Origin: Paenibacillus sp. 37
GTDB taxonomy: Bacteria; Bacillota; Bacilli; Paenibacillales; Paenibacillaceae
Assembly: GCF_008386395.1 (NCBI RefSeq)
Contig: NZ_CP043762.1
Coordinates: 1 to 64,000 of the forward strand
DNA length: 64,000 bases
Direction of reading: 5' to 3'
The notes below the pieces were generated by a model that worked only from the letters and a program-made list of their open reading frames with translations, did no database searches and was not told the DNA's origin. This document shows positions 46,122-56,300 of this stretch, piece by piece. Position numbers and translations under genes: made by a program. Each line of letters starts with the position of its first letter. Position 1 is the stretch's first letter.

Positions 46122-47620
46122 CTAAAAACCGTTCAAACGCGAGATCAGTGCCCTCAAATCGGGTAGATTGCCAATCCGTTGGCTGGCAGGTCTGCCTGGC
46201 GCGTCCTGCTGCGGACTGCCCGTTGTGCGCAGCATCTCCCGCACTATTGCGTAAGGCAGTTGCCTTCCACCGCGTGTAAGATGAATGCTCTGCAAGCATG
46301 CCAGAGCTCCAACAACAATTGGAGATGCGCTGGAGGTGCCGCTGAACTGGTCGGTATACCACGAATTCTCGCCGCTGCCCCGTGATTGATCGCCATAACC
46401 GGTAGTTGTCACTTCCCTTCCCCAACCTTGCGCGTCAATAGCCGATCCATAGTTGGAGAAGTCCAATCTGGATCGTGCGGGTCCGTGATTACGGCCATGG
46501 GTTCCTTTCGGGGGAGCTCCTGCTCCGACAAGAATGGCTCCAGAATCTCTTCCTTGTCTGCGAAAGGGATTGCTCCAGTTGGGAGGAAAGCCATCTTTGG
46601 GCTGATCGTACATCGGATCATCTAGATTTTCTCCGCCATTCCCCGCCGCCTCCACAACAAGAATCCCTTTAGCAACAGCATATTTTATCGCAGCCAACAT
46701 ATCGGGGTACCACTCAATGGCAATGTATCCCCGTTGATCGGGTCGCCAGACATAATTATAGTGCGGGCCGGGGACATGCATTTCCAACAGCAAAATGTCG
46801 CCGGTCCGCAATTGATCAGCGGCTTTGCGTATCGCTTCCGGGGCGCAAAGCCGGATGGAATCCAGCAGCACGTCGGGGCTGTCCCCTGAGAGCGCGCAGC
46901 TTTCGTTCCAGGCGATGCCAGCTATGCGAGCCTCGGGGCAAATCCCTTTAATCCCTTTGGCATCGTGATCCCCGCCCATCACCCCAAGCACGGCAGTTCC
47001 GTGATCGTTATAGTCATTCTCCGTACCAATGATACCTTGCTCATTGACCTGCAAATCCTCATGTGAAAAGTTCCATCCGCTTTCAAGATCAATGATCCGC
47101 ACTCTGTTACCATAACCGCCGGGCAGGGTCCAGGCATAATACGCGTCAATCCCTGTCGGTGCTGCATTTAAATAACCTTGCCGTTCGCCGAAATCCGGAG
47201 TAGCTGACGGCAAGAGGGATACATCCTTCTCCGTTTCCACTGCAACTGGGCGGGCATTTCCGGTTCAGGCCGCACATAAGCACCTTGAATTCGGCTGTCT
47301 TGACGCAATTTCTCGGCAATATGATCCAATTTATCATCGGGAGCGTCGACCCTGTAGAAGATGTGCAATCCTGCCTTGGCCTCGGCCATCTCAGCGGTCA
47401 TTTCAACAATCTCGGCTTCAGCTTCCTGTTCCCGCGCAAATAACGGAAGCAGTTGAAAGGATTCTCCCATCTCCGCAGACAATTCCGATAATAGCGTGTG
47501 GACTGTAGGCAGCGGCTGAATCAAGGAGCTCTCTGGAGGGTTTAATGCACCGGGGTCTGATATAACGATCAGCTCGCGTCTGTTCTCGGGCATGCGCCCA
47601 GCCGCCGATGCCCGACTCAT
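46122..47620 (-). pseudogene. S8 (subtilisin-like) peptidase with one frameshift
   Basis: The ATG at 47620 overlaps the stop of the preceding protease (ATGA). The N-terminal ~125 residues (SSLIQPLPTVHTLLSELSAE; HIFYRVDAPDDKLDHIAEKL) look like a pro-domain. After a one-base shift near 47255 the S8 domain follows: Asp in RVRIIDLESGWNF, His in NDYNDHGTAVLGVMGG, Ser in FSGTSSASPIVVGAL. One extra C in the ATGCCCGCCC stretch would restore about 500 residues, so a real frameshift and a sequence error are both possible. No signal peptide is seen. Confidence 0.75.
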
Positions 47621-48528
47621 ACCTTTACCATGTCTTGTCCTGATTCTGCGGATGCTTGGGGAGATGCGCCGGCTTCCTTCCATTTCAGCACATTGGCGTA
47701 CACATCACGGTCAATCCGGGTACCGGAGTTGCTACCGTTGGCAGCACAACCGCCGTAAGCGTGAATACAAATGACTTGATTCGTCTCACCTAGACATACC
47801 GGACCTCCGCTGTTACCGCCCATTGTGTCCAATTTGTAGTATACTTTTCGCGTCTGTACGTTATCGACAATCCCCTTCATGTACCACTGTGTGCCGTTTT
47901 TATCGTAAGGATAGCCTGTATTCAATATAGGCTTTTGATTGATAGTGTCATTAGGATCATACCTGAAGCCAAAATAGCCAGTGTTGTTGCCTATGGTAGA
48001 ATTTAGAATGATTGCCCCATAGTCATATTCTTGATTCCCATCTTGAACCCAGCCGTTGACGGACCAGAAATGCTCGGTTGTAACGGTGAACCGTCCATAA
48101 GGTTCGAGTCTGTCATCTTTACCTGGAATGACAACTATCGATTTATGCCATTTTCTAGTTTCGCTGTCAAATACACAATGCCCCGCAGTAATCACCGTAC
48201 CCGGACCACATAGCCACCCCGTTCCAACGCCCTCACGTCCATCATCCAGTGTAATAATTAACCGGCAGACCGCGGACCAGGAGAATTTCGCGGTATCCAT
48301 TACTCTAAGCCTGTCATCAAGCTGGCAGACTTCCTCTTTATTCACAAATAGCAACGACTCAATGGATGGAAGCTGTTTGTCTTTGATATCTGTTTCCGCT
48401 GCCCCCCGATTGGAGAGGGTACCCGTTCCTTGAAAAGCTTCGGTCTGCGCCGAATCAGCCGCTGTATTGGTAGCGGCAGCCATAACTTCTCCTTTACCGC
48501 TCACCATATTATGCAATGTATCAGCCAT
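47617..48528 (-). CDS. Leaderless V8-like (S1B) serine protease
   Basis: A 303-residue trypsin-fold protease. After ~95 variable residues the domain runs SAVCRLIITLDDGREGVGTG, with His in TVITAGHCVFD, Asp in NQEYDYGAIIL and Ser in TMGGNSGGPVCLGE. The layout resembles glutamyl endopeptidases (V8/Mpr). The start MADTLHNMVSGKGEVMAAAT is not a signal peptide, suggesting cytoplasmic action or an alternative route. AAGGAGTG precedes the ATG. It follows the IspA-like gene by 64 bp and its stop overlaps the next S8 gene, so the four genes are one operon. Confidence 0.85.
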   Translation of the reverse strand: MADTLHNMVSGKGEVMAAATNTAADSAQTEAFQGTGTLSNRGAAETDIKDKQLPSIESLLFVNKEEVCQLDDRLRVMDTAKFSWSAVCRLIITLDDGREGVGTGWLCGPGTVITAGHCVFDSETRKWHKSIVVIPGKDDRLEPYGRFTVTTEHFWSVNGWVQDGNQEYDYGAIILNSTIGNNTGYFGFRYDPNDTINQKPILNTGYPYDKNGTQWYMKGIVDNVQTRKVYYKLDTMGGNSGGPVCLGETNQVICIHAYGGCAANGSNSGTRIDRDVYANVLKWKEAGASPQASAESGQDMVKV

Positions 48529-48592
48529 CTAATTTCACTCCTTACGACTATTTGTACATATTTTCGTTATCCGGCATTTTTGCTCTTCTAGA

Positions 48593-49588
48593 TTAGGCAT
48601 ATTCACTGACATTGACCGGGTGTTGCCGTAAATGTTCCTCCAGCAGCTCGTCGGCTGTAAGATACAACAGACCGTTACCTTCAACGGATTTCGGTCTTCC
48701 CAGCGGAATCGTCCGCTTCGTCAATTGGGCGTAAAGCTCCGGCTCGGTCAACTGTCGGTTAAACTGTTCCGCACTTTGGCAGCTATTGATTAGCAGCGCC
48801 AATGCCCCGGCTACATGCGGTGCAGCCATCGAAGTGCCGGAAAGGATTTTGTAGGGGATGGACTTATCCTCCGCTAGCTCCAGCGGATACGTCGACTTGA
48901 TGTCCACACCCGGAGCTAGCAGATCAATTTCATTGTTCATCGTCAGGAATGGTGCCGAATCAGAGTTGAAATTAATGGCTCCTACTGAAGTCGATTCATT
49001 GAACCCGGCGGGAAAACGAAACTCTTCTTTTCCCGTATTTCCGGCTGCACACACGACAATAATATCGTTGTCTACTGCACGCTTAACCGCGTCATGAATC
49101 CCTTTGTGGTCAGTTGCAAAAGACAATGACATCGAGATGATCTGTACATTTTGGTCAATCGCATAATGAATCGCCTGGGCAATCCATTCCGGTCTTCCGC
49201 GCCCTTGACGGTTGAGAACTTTCAGAATCAGCAGCCCTGCTTCGGGAGCAATGCCGACCACGCCGTCCCCATTTTTCGTCGCAGCGATAATCCCGGCCAC
49301 ATGCGTTCCGTGTCCGTTGTAGTCCTTGTACACGCGAGGAATTCCATCGTCATCATCGGTGAAGTTCTTACCGCCCATAATCCGCTCGCGTAAATCGGGA
49401 TGTTCGGCATCACAGCCGGTATCTAGGACTGCTATCATAACTCCCTTGCCATAATTCCCTTGTTCCCAGTATTGCGGGGCCTGGATCATCTGCACGCCTT
49501 TCGGGATTTCTTTCACATGCTGCCGCACACTTACCATTTCGACCGGAGGCAGCTGTACGTCATCTGCATTGCCTACAAACGTTGACAT
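48593..49588 (-). CDS. Intracellular-type subtilisin (IspA-like S8 peptidase)
   Basis: A 331-residue S8 protease. The short N-terminal extension VRQHVKEIPKGVQMIQAPQY is that of intracellular subtilisins, in which it blocks the active site until cleaved. The triad is Asp in MIAVLDTGCDAEHPDLR, His in DYNGHGTHVAGIIAA, Ser in LSGTSMAAPHVAGALAL; the oxyanion Asn is in VCAAGNTGKEEF. There is no signal peptide. AAGAGGTGA precedes the ATG. First gene of the four-gene operon; 207 bp separate it from the divergent metalloprotease. Confidence 0.9.
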   Translation of the reverse strand: MSTFVGNADDVQLPPVEMVSVRQHVKEIPKGVQMIQAPQYWEQGNYGKGVMIAVLDTGCDAEHPDLRERIMGGKNFTDDDDGIPRVYKDYNGHGTHVAGIIAATKNGDGVVGIAPEAGLLILKVLNRQGRGRPEWIAQAIHYAIDQNVQIISMSLSFATDHKGIHDAVKRAVDNDIIVVCAAGNTGKEEFRFPAGFNESTSVGAINFNSDSAPFLTMNNEIDLLAPGVDIKSTYPLELAEDKSIPYKILSGTSMAAPHVAGALALLINSCQSAEQFNRQLTEPELYAQLTKRTIPLGRPKSVEGNGLLYLTADELLEEHLRQHPVNVSEYA

Positions 49589-49795
49589 GATTCACCTCTT
49601 GTAACAAATTTCAGCTTTTAGCTGCGTGGTTATTATTTGAGCATCTTTTCATATCATCCACTCCTTTTTTTGTTAACGTGTTAAGCCACTGCAGTGCATT
49701 GCCGATTTTCCAAAAGTTAATCCGGATACCGGGTGATCCTTGGTTCATAATATTGTTTGGTTAAAAAATACTCATTACGAAAAGGAGTAACGTCA

Positions 49796-50608
49796 ATGAC
49801 CGAACCGCAGAACGCATTGAAGATTTGTGTCATCTTGAAACCCCCTGCTAACAAAAACAACGAAGCGGTGTCCATCGCAATAAAAGAACGGGCAGATAAT
49901 GCCGGCCCGCTTGAGCTGGAAGCCGACGCCTTGGAGAACATGACCGCCCGCAATGAAGTCGGCCCCGAGATGGCCGTTATGGTCCGAAAACTGTGGCGAA
50001 ACGGCAGAAGGCTACGCGTCCGCTTTCTGGACGGAGAGCCTGCGATTCAGGCCAAGGTCGTCCGTTGGGCCAAGGAATGGGAAAAGTATGCGAATATTAC
50101 CTTTGATTTTGGCGATCACCTGGAGGCGGAGATCCGGATTACCTTTCTCGACAAAGATAAAGCCTACTCGGCCGTAGGGACGGATGCGCTGTTATTCAAT
50201 ACGGGGGCAACCATGAATTTCGGCTGGTTTGACCAGGATACCGAGGAGTCGGAGTTCGAAAGAACCGTCATGCATGAATTCGGCCATGCCCTGGGATGTA
50301 TTCATGAGCACCAGAGTCCATCGTCTGGTATCTGCTGGAACGAACAAGCTGTTCTGGAGCATTTCCGTAGAAGCGACTGGGACGAGGAGACAACAAGACA
50401 CAATGTATTGGATAAAGAAAACCCCTTAAATACAAACTTCACTGAATTTGACCCCAATTCAATCATGCTGTATCCTTTCCCGGGTGAATTGACCTGCGAC
50501 GGAAGAGGTACGCCGTTCAACACCACCCTGTCGGAAACGGATAAAAACTTCATGCGTCAAATGTATCCGCGCGTAGCCGCGCCCGCACCGGAGCCAGTTA
50601 TGGGCTGA
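49796..50608 (+). CDS. Leaderless metzincin (astacin-like) zinc metalloprotease
   Basis: A 270-residue protease with the metzincin zinc site TVMHEFGHALGCIHEHQSP (HExxHxxGxxH) near residue 160 and a Met-turn in SIMLYPFP. The preceding beta-sheet part (IQAKVVRWAKEWEKYANITF; EIRITFLDKDKAYSAVGTDA) matches astacin/M12A-like bacterial proteins. The start MTEPQNALKICVILKPP lacks a signal peptide. AAAAGGAG supports the ATG at 49796. It is transcribed divergently from the serine-protease operon, so a shared control region at 49589-49795 may regulate all five genes. Confidence 0.85.
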   Translation: MTEPQNALKICVILKPPANKNNEAVSIAIKERADNAGPLELEADALENMTARNEVGPEMAVMVRKLWRNGRRLRVRFLDGEPAIQAKVVRWAKEWEKYANITFDFGDHLEAEIRITFLDKDKAYSAVGTDALLFNTGATMNFGWFDQDTEESEFERTVMHEFGHALGCIHEHQSPSSGICWNEQAVLEHFRRSDWDEETTRHNVLDKENPLNTNFTEFDPNSIMLYPFPGELTCDGRGTPFNTTLSETDKNFMRQMYPRVAAPAPEPVMG

Positions 50609-50702
50609 TAATTCACACTTGGAGCAGTAAATCAGAGGAACCTGTTCTAATGAACTACGGCATTGCAGAGATCCCCATCAATAAGCTGTTTTATTTTATT
50701 TA

Positions 50703-50750
50703 AATAACCCCAAGGCCCTTTATCTTGTTCTAAAGGGCCTTGGGGTTATT
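50703..50750. terminator. Strong terminator after the metalloprotease gene
   Basis: A perfect 20-bp stem (AATAACCCCAAGGCCCTTTA and complement) with an 8-base loop, 95 bp after the stop codon. Confidence 0.85.
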
Positions 50751-50824
50751 GTGTTAAGCTTTCCGAGCAAGGATTGTGCTGTGTATGCGGAGTACTATGG
50801 GACGTGCCTACTGAAATAAGCCGG

Positions 50825-50990
50825 TTCATCGTATCCGAAGTAGAATAGACCTTATTCGAATGGACCAATCATGGAAGTACGGTTCCCGTTGCTATCATAT
50901 TCGAACGTTGTTTGCTTCCGTCGGGATAAATCATCCGTTTTAACTGTCCAGTTAAAGCATCAAATTCGATGCTCTCTGCCAAATATTATG
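50825..50990 (-). pseudogene. Rhs-repeat fragment
   Basis: The minus strand reads ESIEFDALTGQLKRMIYPDG, SKQTTFEYDSNGNRTSMIG, two YD/RHS repeat units, without start or end. It is a leftover of a second Rhs gene or of recombination at the locus. Confidence 0.7.
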
Positions 50991-51101
50991 TAGATACAAA
51001 ACATCTAGAAAAGATTAGTCCTAGATATATCTCAATAAAGGATAAAAAAGTCCTTAAAAGGCATTTAACAAATCAAGGTCTCTTCCTCAGATACTACATA
51101 A

Positions 51102-51401
51102 TTAACTTCTCTCTACACTCGAAACCCAATTTTTAAAGCAGTCGAGTACTTCTTCCAAATTTGTTGCTCCACCTGCACCGTGAAACACTCTATCCCTCAC
51201 AATACAGTAGAACCAATCTTCTTCATTTCTCTCTTCTTCGATCATATCAAACGGAACATCCTCTAAAAAAGTATCTGTCAAATCGATTTTGACAGACCAA
51301 CCGGGATTATCCACAGTATCAATTTTAACACCGTATGAATGCTCCCAATCACCATTACAGTTTTCAAGATACCAGTTTTGAAGCCATTTTAATGCGTTCA
51401 T
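51102..51401 (-). CDS. Imm53-family immunity protein
   Basis: A 99-residue protein matching immunity protein 53 of polymorphic toxin systems: LKWLQNWYLENCNGDWEHSY, GVKIDTVDNPGWSVKIDLTD, NEEDWFYCIVRDRVFHGAGG. It would neutralise the toxin tip encoded just upstream. GAGGT precedes two adjacent ATGs; the second (51401) has better spacing. Its start is six bases from the toxin-tip stop, the usual toxin-immunity coupling. The gene is intact although its toxin is not, so it may protect against kin. Confidence 0.8.
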   Translation of the reverse strand: MNALKWLQNWYLENCNGDWEHSYGVKIDTVDNPGWSVKIDLTDTFLEDVPFDMIEEERNEEDWFYCIVRDRVFHGAGGATNLEEVLDCFKNWVSSVERS

Positions 51402-51406
51402 CATCT

Positions 51407-51600
51407 CTACCTCTTCTTCGGAATTTCATCTGGTCTTGCTGGTCTAACTCCCCCAGGTATTGATTTACCATTAACATGAGGTGTTGGAACATCTTGTTTT
51501 GTTAATCTGTTGATATGACCCTTTCCTTTTCCATCAAGTGAGCTTAGTTATCTGTATTTCTGCACTATATAACCGAACCCAAATCCATAAAAAGCTGAAT
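51407..51600 (-). pseudogene. Displaced polymorphic-toxin C-terminal tip
   Basis: The frame reads HSAFYGFGFGYIVQKYR, a TAA, then LSSLDGKGKGHINRLTKQDV, HVNGKSIPGGVRPARPDEIP and a stop. The GKGHINR…HVNGK…GGVRPxRPDEIPKK pattern occurs at C-termini of Rhs-type toxins. It has no Rhs core, and its upstream side is cut by an IS3 end at 51600. It pairs with the following Imm53 gene. The toxin activity was not identified. Confidence 0.65.
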
Positions 51601-51680
51601 GACCATTCCCCGGTGGAATACCGAGAAACGGTCGCAGCTTAAATTTCGACTTTTTTGTCTACTTGACAGGGTTATGAACA
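51600..51680 (+). mobile_element. Solo end of the IS3-family element
   Basis: About 80 bp match the transposase-3' end of the IS3 element at 19256: the last codons read VEYRETVAA then TAA (EYRETDAA there), followed by CTTGACAGGGTTATGA to an outer ACA. The rest of the element is deleted. It lies next to repeat copy 10 at nearly the same internal position as in copy 1, in the opposite orientation. Confidence 0.8.
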
Positions 51681-51725
51681 TAAATGGCGACTTTCATTGA
51701 ACTAATGATTCTTGTCCTTATACAA
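51681..51725. repeat. Interspersed repeat, right half, copy 10
   Basis: TAAATGGCGACTTTCATTG and TTCTTGTCC correspond to the part right of the IS3 insertion point in copy 1; the left half was lost with the deletion. Confidence 0.7.
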
Positions 51726-51746
51726 TTTTTTTCTAACGACAATAAA

Positions 51747-52478
51747 TCAGTGTTCTATGGCTACCAAATACTTTTCATTGCCTTTTTTATTAATCAAAGC
51801 AACTTCAAAATCAGATTCCCATTTAAGTTCGCCTAAATGTTTAGCATAGGCAAATTCATCTGGTTGTTCTGATAAGACCTTTTCTAAAAGTACTTGCGTA
51901 CCATCTCGTTGTAGAATAGATATGAATATATCCATGCTTTCTACATTATTATGGCATATGACTTTAGCATTGTACTTCTTATTAGGACTCTTTACTGTTT
52001 TTTTCCAAGTCCATTCATTTACATAACCTAACTCTTCTATTTGTAATGCTATTTCTCTAAATGGCTCAATCTGCCAACTATTACGTAGAGCAAGTTTCTC
52101 GATCCCGTCCATTAGTAGTCGAAGCGTAACCTTTTTTTTCTCCAACTCATTTTTTGCACGAAAGTCATTCAAACTAAATTGGATTGGCGCCGAACACACA
52201 CCTGAATCATTAACAATTCTTTCGTCCGAAATGTTTTCTACACATTCTATTAGGACTTTCCAACAATCTTTCGTTTTGTATTTCCCAAATAAACATTCAA
52301 ACATAGCTGTAATACAGCGAGTTTCCAATCTAAATGAACGTCTTTTCCATTTCCAATTCAATTCATAATCTAATTTTGTTGCTTCGTTGTACTCACATTT
52401 TTGTTTTTTCATTATAGATTCAATGCTTTTATCATTCTGAATATATGGTAAGTCTAAGTCGAATTCTTTTAGATACAT
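51747..52478 (-). CDS. Hypothetical protein in the Rhs immunity region
   Basis: A 243-residue soluble protein with no recognised family: YLKEFDLDLPYIQNDKSIES, YELNWKWKRRSFRLETRCIT, WKVLIECVENISDERIVNDS and at the end ESDFEVALINKKGNEKYLVA. TTAGGAG supports the ATG at 52478. It lies between Imm26 and the displaced toxin tip on the same strand, where Rhs loci store extra immunity genes, so an immunity role is a reasonable guess from position only. Confidence 0.65.
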   Translation of the reverse strand: MYLKEFDLDLPYIQNDKSIESIMKKQKCEYNEATKLDYELNWKWKRRSFRLETRCITAMFECLFGKYKTKDCWKVLIECVENISDERIVNDSGVCSAPIQFSLNDFRAKNELEKKKVTLRLLMDGIEKLALRNSWQIEPFREIALQIEELGYVNEWTWKKTVKSPNKKYNAKVICHNNVESMDIFISILQRDGTQVLLEKVLSEQPDEFAYAKHLGELKWESDFEVALINKKGNEKYLVAIEH

Positions 52479-52808
52479 CTGATTTTCTCCTAACTTTATT
52501 CCCATGGGTGTGGTCTTTGAACAAAACGATTATTATGATACCTCACCCAAATATGTAGAAGTCTTAAGAATTATCCACTTCTCTATAGGGGAGGAAAGTA
52601 ACCCTGTTTCAAAACTAAATACTTCCTGGCTGGAAAATTTACTGGATTCCTTAATATCAGCAGTTCATATTACACCAGAAAATCTAGCGATGGATATGGT
52701 TCTCACAAAGTTACTTATACAGGATATTTAAGATTTACACCGTGAGTAGTACAACTTAATTTATTCCTATTAAACATAATTCATATATCAACTCAAAGAT
52801 TCAATACT

Positions 52809-52858
52809 AAATAAAGCTAAGGATCGCCCTTGTCAAGAAACGATCATTAGCTTTATTT
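52809..52858. terminator. Terminator after Imm26
   Basis: AAATAAAGCTAA / TTAGCTTTATTT outer stem with an inner GATCG / CGATC stem, 44 bp after the Imm26 stop. Confidence 0.65.
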
Positions 52859-52901
52859 GCATCAGAGTGATCTCTGAATCTATAGGCGATATATTCTTGC
52901 A

Positions 52902-53339
52902 CTATTTATTCGGGTCACGGTGCCACTTATTATCTCCCATTATTCTATCAACAATATGATGAGCTTCCCAAACAGCCGCAATCTCTAATCCTTCGCATTC
53001 TTCGCGATTAGAAGGTCTAATCTCTCCCATATGATAAATCAAATATTCTCCTGATATCTTATCAATGATACAGGCAGGTGGGGGCCATGCCTCTTCTTCA
53101 TCCGGGAATGGACGATTCTCAATGACCGGCCAATCCCCTGATTTCAGTACATCATCATATACACCCACGATAAATTGATATTCCTCTTCTTGAGGTATCT
53201 CTTCTATAGAGTCACTTGTAAGATTATAGATTGCAATACTGGCATCTTTAAGCCTTCTCCCAAAGGCAAACTTATCGTTAGGCAAAGGGATAGCGTAGAT
53301 ATCACCCAATTTTATTCGTTTACGTTTCGTTTTTTTCAC
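52902..53339 (-). CDS. Imm26-family immunity protein
   Basis: A 145-residue protein matching immunity protein 26: KRKRIKLGDIYAIPLPNDKF, AFGRRLKDASIAIYNLT, then EYQFIVGVYDDVLKSGDWPV. Imm26 proteins accompany many Rhs/CDI toxins. The GTG start at 53339 overlaps the Rhs stop (GTGA), so it is translated directly after the toxin and is presumably its cognate immunity. Intact. Confidence 0.85.
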   Translation of the reverse strand: MKKTKRKRIKLGDIYAIPLPNDKFAFGRRLKDASIAIYNLTSDSIEEIPQEEEYQFIVGVYDDVLKSGDWPVIENRPFPDEEEAWPPPACIIDKISGEYLIYHMGEIRPSNREECEGLEIAAVWEAHHIVDRIMGDNKWHRDPNK

Positions 53340-56300
53340 GGTTTTCCAAACTCCTTCGTTGCGGCTTTAATATACTTACTGTACTTCTTATTTTTCGGAG
53401 AAATACCATTAATCGCATTCCCTGAAGTACCATTTTTAGATTTGGCGCCGCCATTTTTTATGATCATTTGCTGTTCTCTTCCACGTATTGCATTTTTGTT
53501 ACTTGATGATCTATCAATGGTTGCCCGACCATATCCATTTTTATTCATATGGTGGTTAGTATCCCTTTTAGCGATGTTTTCTAAAGGCGTACCTTTTCCA
53601 CTTGTTCGCCCAGTATAAACAGTACCCGTTTTAGTGTTGGTTTTAGTGTAAGTTTGATACGTTTTAGTTGTGGCTTTTTTAATTGCCTTAGTCGCTGCTT
53701 TTTGGGCAACTTTTTTGACTGTGGTTTTTACTACTTCCTTTGCTACCACTCGAACAATCACTATGATAATAATGGGAATGAAAGGAAAATTCCCATCGTC
53801 ATCTACTAACGAAACCGGATTATTCAGTGAGTAACTATATCCATTTCGGTTTAATGGATTATCTAAGTCCGTATCCTGTTCAAGATCTAGTGTTATAAAA
53901 TTTCCATGCTGAGGATTATAATAACGACTTAATAAATAATAAAATCCTGTCTCAGTATCATATTTATAACTAGCATACCGGTAGGGGTTCTCTTCGGCAA
54001 GGATACCGCTCTGGCTTATCACATTCCCCCATGCATCATACTCATACTGAGCTACTTCTTGTCCGTCTTCATCAGTTAAAGCTACAACATCACCATGACC
54101 GTTTAACTGGTAATAATAGGTATGCCCATCTTTAGTCATTGCTACCGGACTTCCACTATCATCCCACGTATACTCTCGAAGTGTTTTGTTATTTCCATCC
54201 GTTTCATAGATGACTTCATCGCCATCATAGAAAAAATTCGTCGTTCCGGACTGACCAATTGACTGGATACGTCGCCCCTGTTCATCATAACTATAGTGTT
54301 GTATACTCTGACCAGCTTGATCTTGCACTTCAATTAATTGATCCAGTGCATCATATATATACGTTTGTTTCCCATCGTTTAATAGGTTTCCATTATTGTC
54401 ATACTGATAAGCTTGTCCATTAACAGAAGTTAATTGATTGGCGTTATTGTGTTCGTATACAGTGGTTTGCTCCTGCCCATTGGTGACAACTACTTTTTGT
54501 GTCCGATTACCTACATCGTCATAACTATATTTAATCGTTTTCCTATCGGGAAGAGTTTCTTGTTCGAGTTGGTTAAGCGCATCGTACTCATACGTTGTAT
54601 CACCTAATTCCGAATGAATTGTCTTTACATTCTCATTGGAGTCATATGTGTAGTTGTACTCGCGAATTACACTCCCTGTGCTGGAGTAATCTCCGTAAGT
54701 GCGCAACTGTTCCCCAGAATCGTAGTCAGCCTTGGTTACAATTCCGTTTGCTCGATTGGCTTGTTCCAATGCAGCCATATCATTGTACTGATATGAAATG
54801 AGGTTTTGATTATCTTTGGTAATACTTTTCACTTGATCTAACTCTGTGTAATCATAAGTTACAGTAGACGAATGTGCATCAGTTGTATAAGAGAGCTCCT
54901 GAAGTCCACTATTCGCATTATAAATATACGACTTTTGATGTCCTCTATCTACCTCTGTTTCAGGTAACCCATCAGACTTATACGTAAAGGAACGAACACC
55001 ATTGTTTACATTGACAAGTAAACCATTTTCATCATATTCATAAGCCCACTTTTGTTGCCCGTCTATACTTATAGTTTTGAGTTGATCCAAAGCTGTGAAT
55101 GTCGTAGAGATTTTGTTCCCGTTAGGAGTTGTGGTCTCCATTAGGTTGCCATTTGAATCATATTTGTTATCGGTCACATTGCCAATGGCATCTGTCTTTT
55201 TCGTTAACTGATTTTGCCCATTGTACTCATACTGAACTACAGCCTGTTTTGGATTAATCGTTTTATACAAGTTTCCGACTGTATCATACTCATACGTTGT
55301 CTCTTTTCGCTTCGGATCAATTACAGCTTTCAGACGATTTAACTTATCATAATGGTAATCGGTACGATTGTTATTTCCGTCGGTATTTGCGATCATATTC
55401 CCAACAGTATCTGTTGTCACTGTTGTTGTGTTTCCTGCTGCATCTATTACCGATTTGATATCGTTACCTTTATCGTCGTAGCTGTACGTTTCTATCGATT
55501 GGTCTGGATACGTCGTCTTTTTTAAGTTTCCATAGGTGTCATATTCATAACGCGTCACCTTTTGCTTCGCATCCACGATGGTTTCCAAATCACCAACTGC
55601 GGTATACGAGTAATTAGTCACATTTTGTCTAGGGTCAATTTCTTTGACCACGTGGTTCAGGTCATTGTACTCGTATGTCGTAACATTTCCAACTTCATCG
55701 ATTTGAGTTAGAACATTACCTTTACTATCATATGTCTGTTCAGCAACAGTTCCATCTGGATTGGTTACTTTCTTGACATTGTAGTTTGCATCTAGGACAA
55801 ACTGAATGATTTCACCCTTGGCATCTTGGATTTTCTCCGCCACGAAGTTAGCGTTCAGCGTATAGTTTGTCGTATGGCCGTTTGCATTTGTTACGTTTGC
55901 TGTGCGTGCAGTGGTGTCATATTTGTACTGGGTTGCCGGCCGATCACTTGCATCTGTAACCGAAACCGTTGAAGGTTCCTGCACTTTAACCAAGTACTCT
56001 TGATCATAGGTATACGTGGTTAATCGATTATTCGGGTCAAAAATGGTTTTAATGTAATTTCCACCATAACTAAACTGAGTTCGGCTATAAGTTCCATCCT
56101 CACTATACTGATCTACAGTGACTAACTTTCCATTCTGATACGTATAATCCGTTTTACGTCCTTCAAGCATGGCGTAATCAACTAACCCATCTGAAGTATA
56201 TTCAAATGCAATGGTCCGGCCTGATGGGTCCTCTATACCCGTTAGTGCTCCGTCCCCATTCCTTTTATACGTAATTCGGTTTCCATGCATATCTTGTTCA

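Noticed and set aside
52504..52731. 75-codon plus-strand frame (GVVFEQNDYYDTSPKYVEVL…)
   Set aside because: Protein-like composition, but it starts inside the upstream region of the 51747-52478 gene, has no ribosome site and no recognised family.
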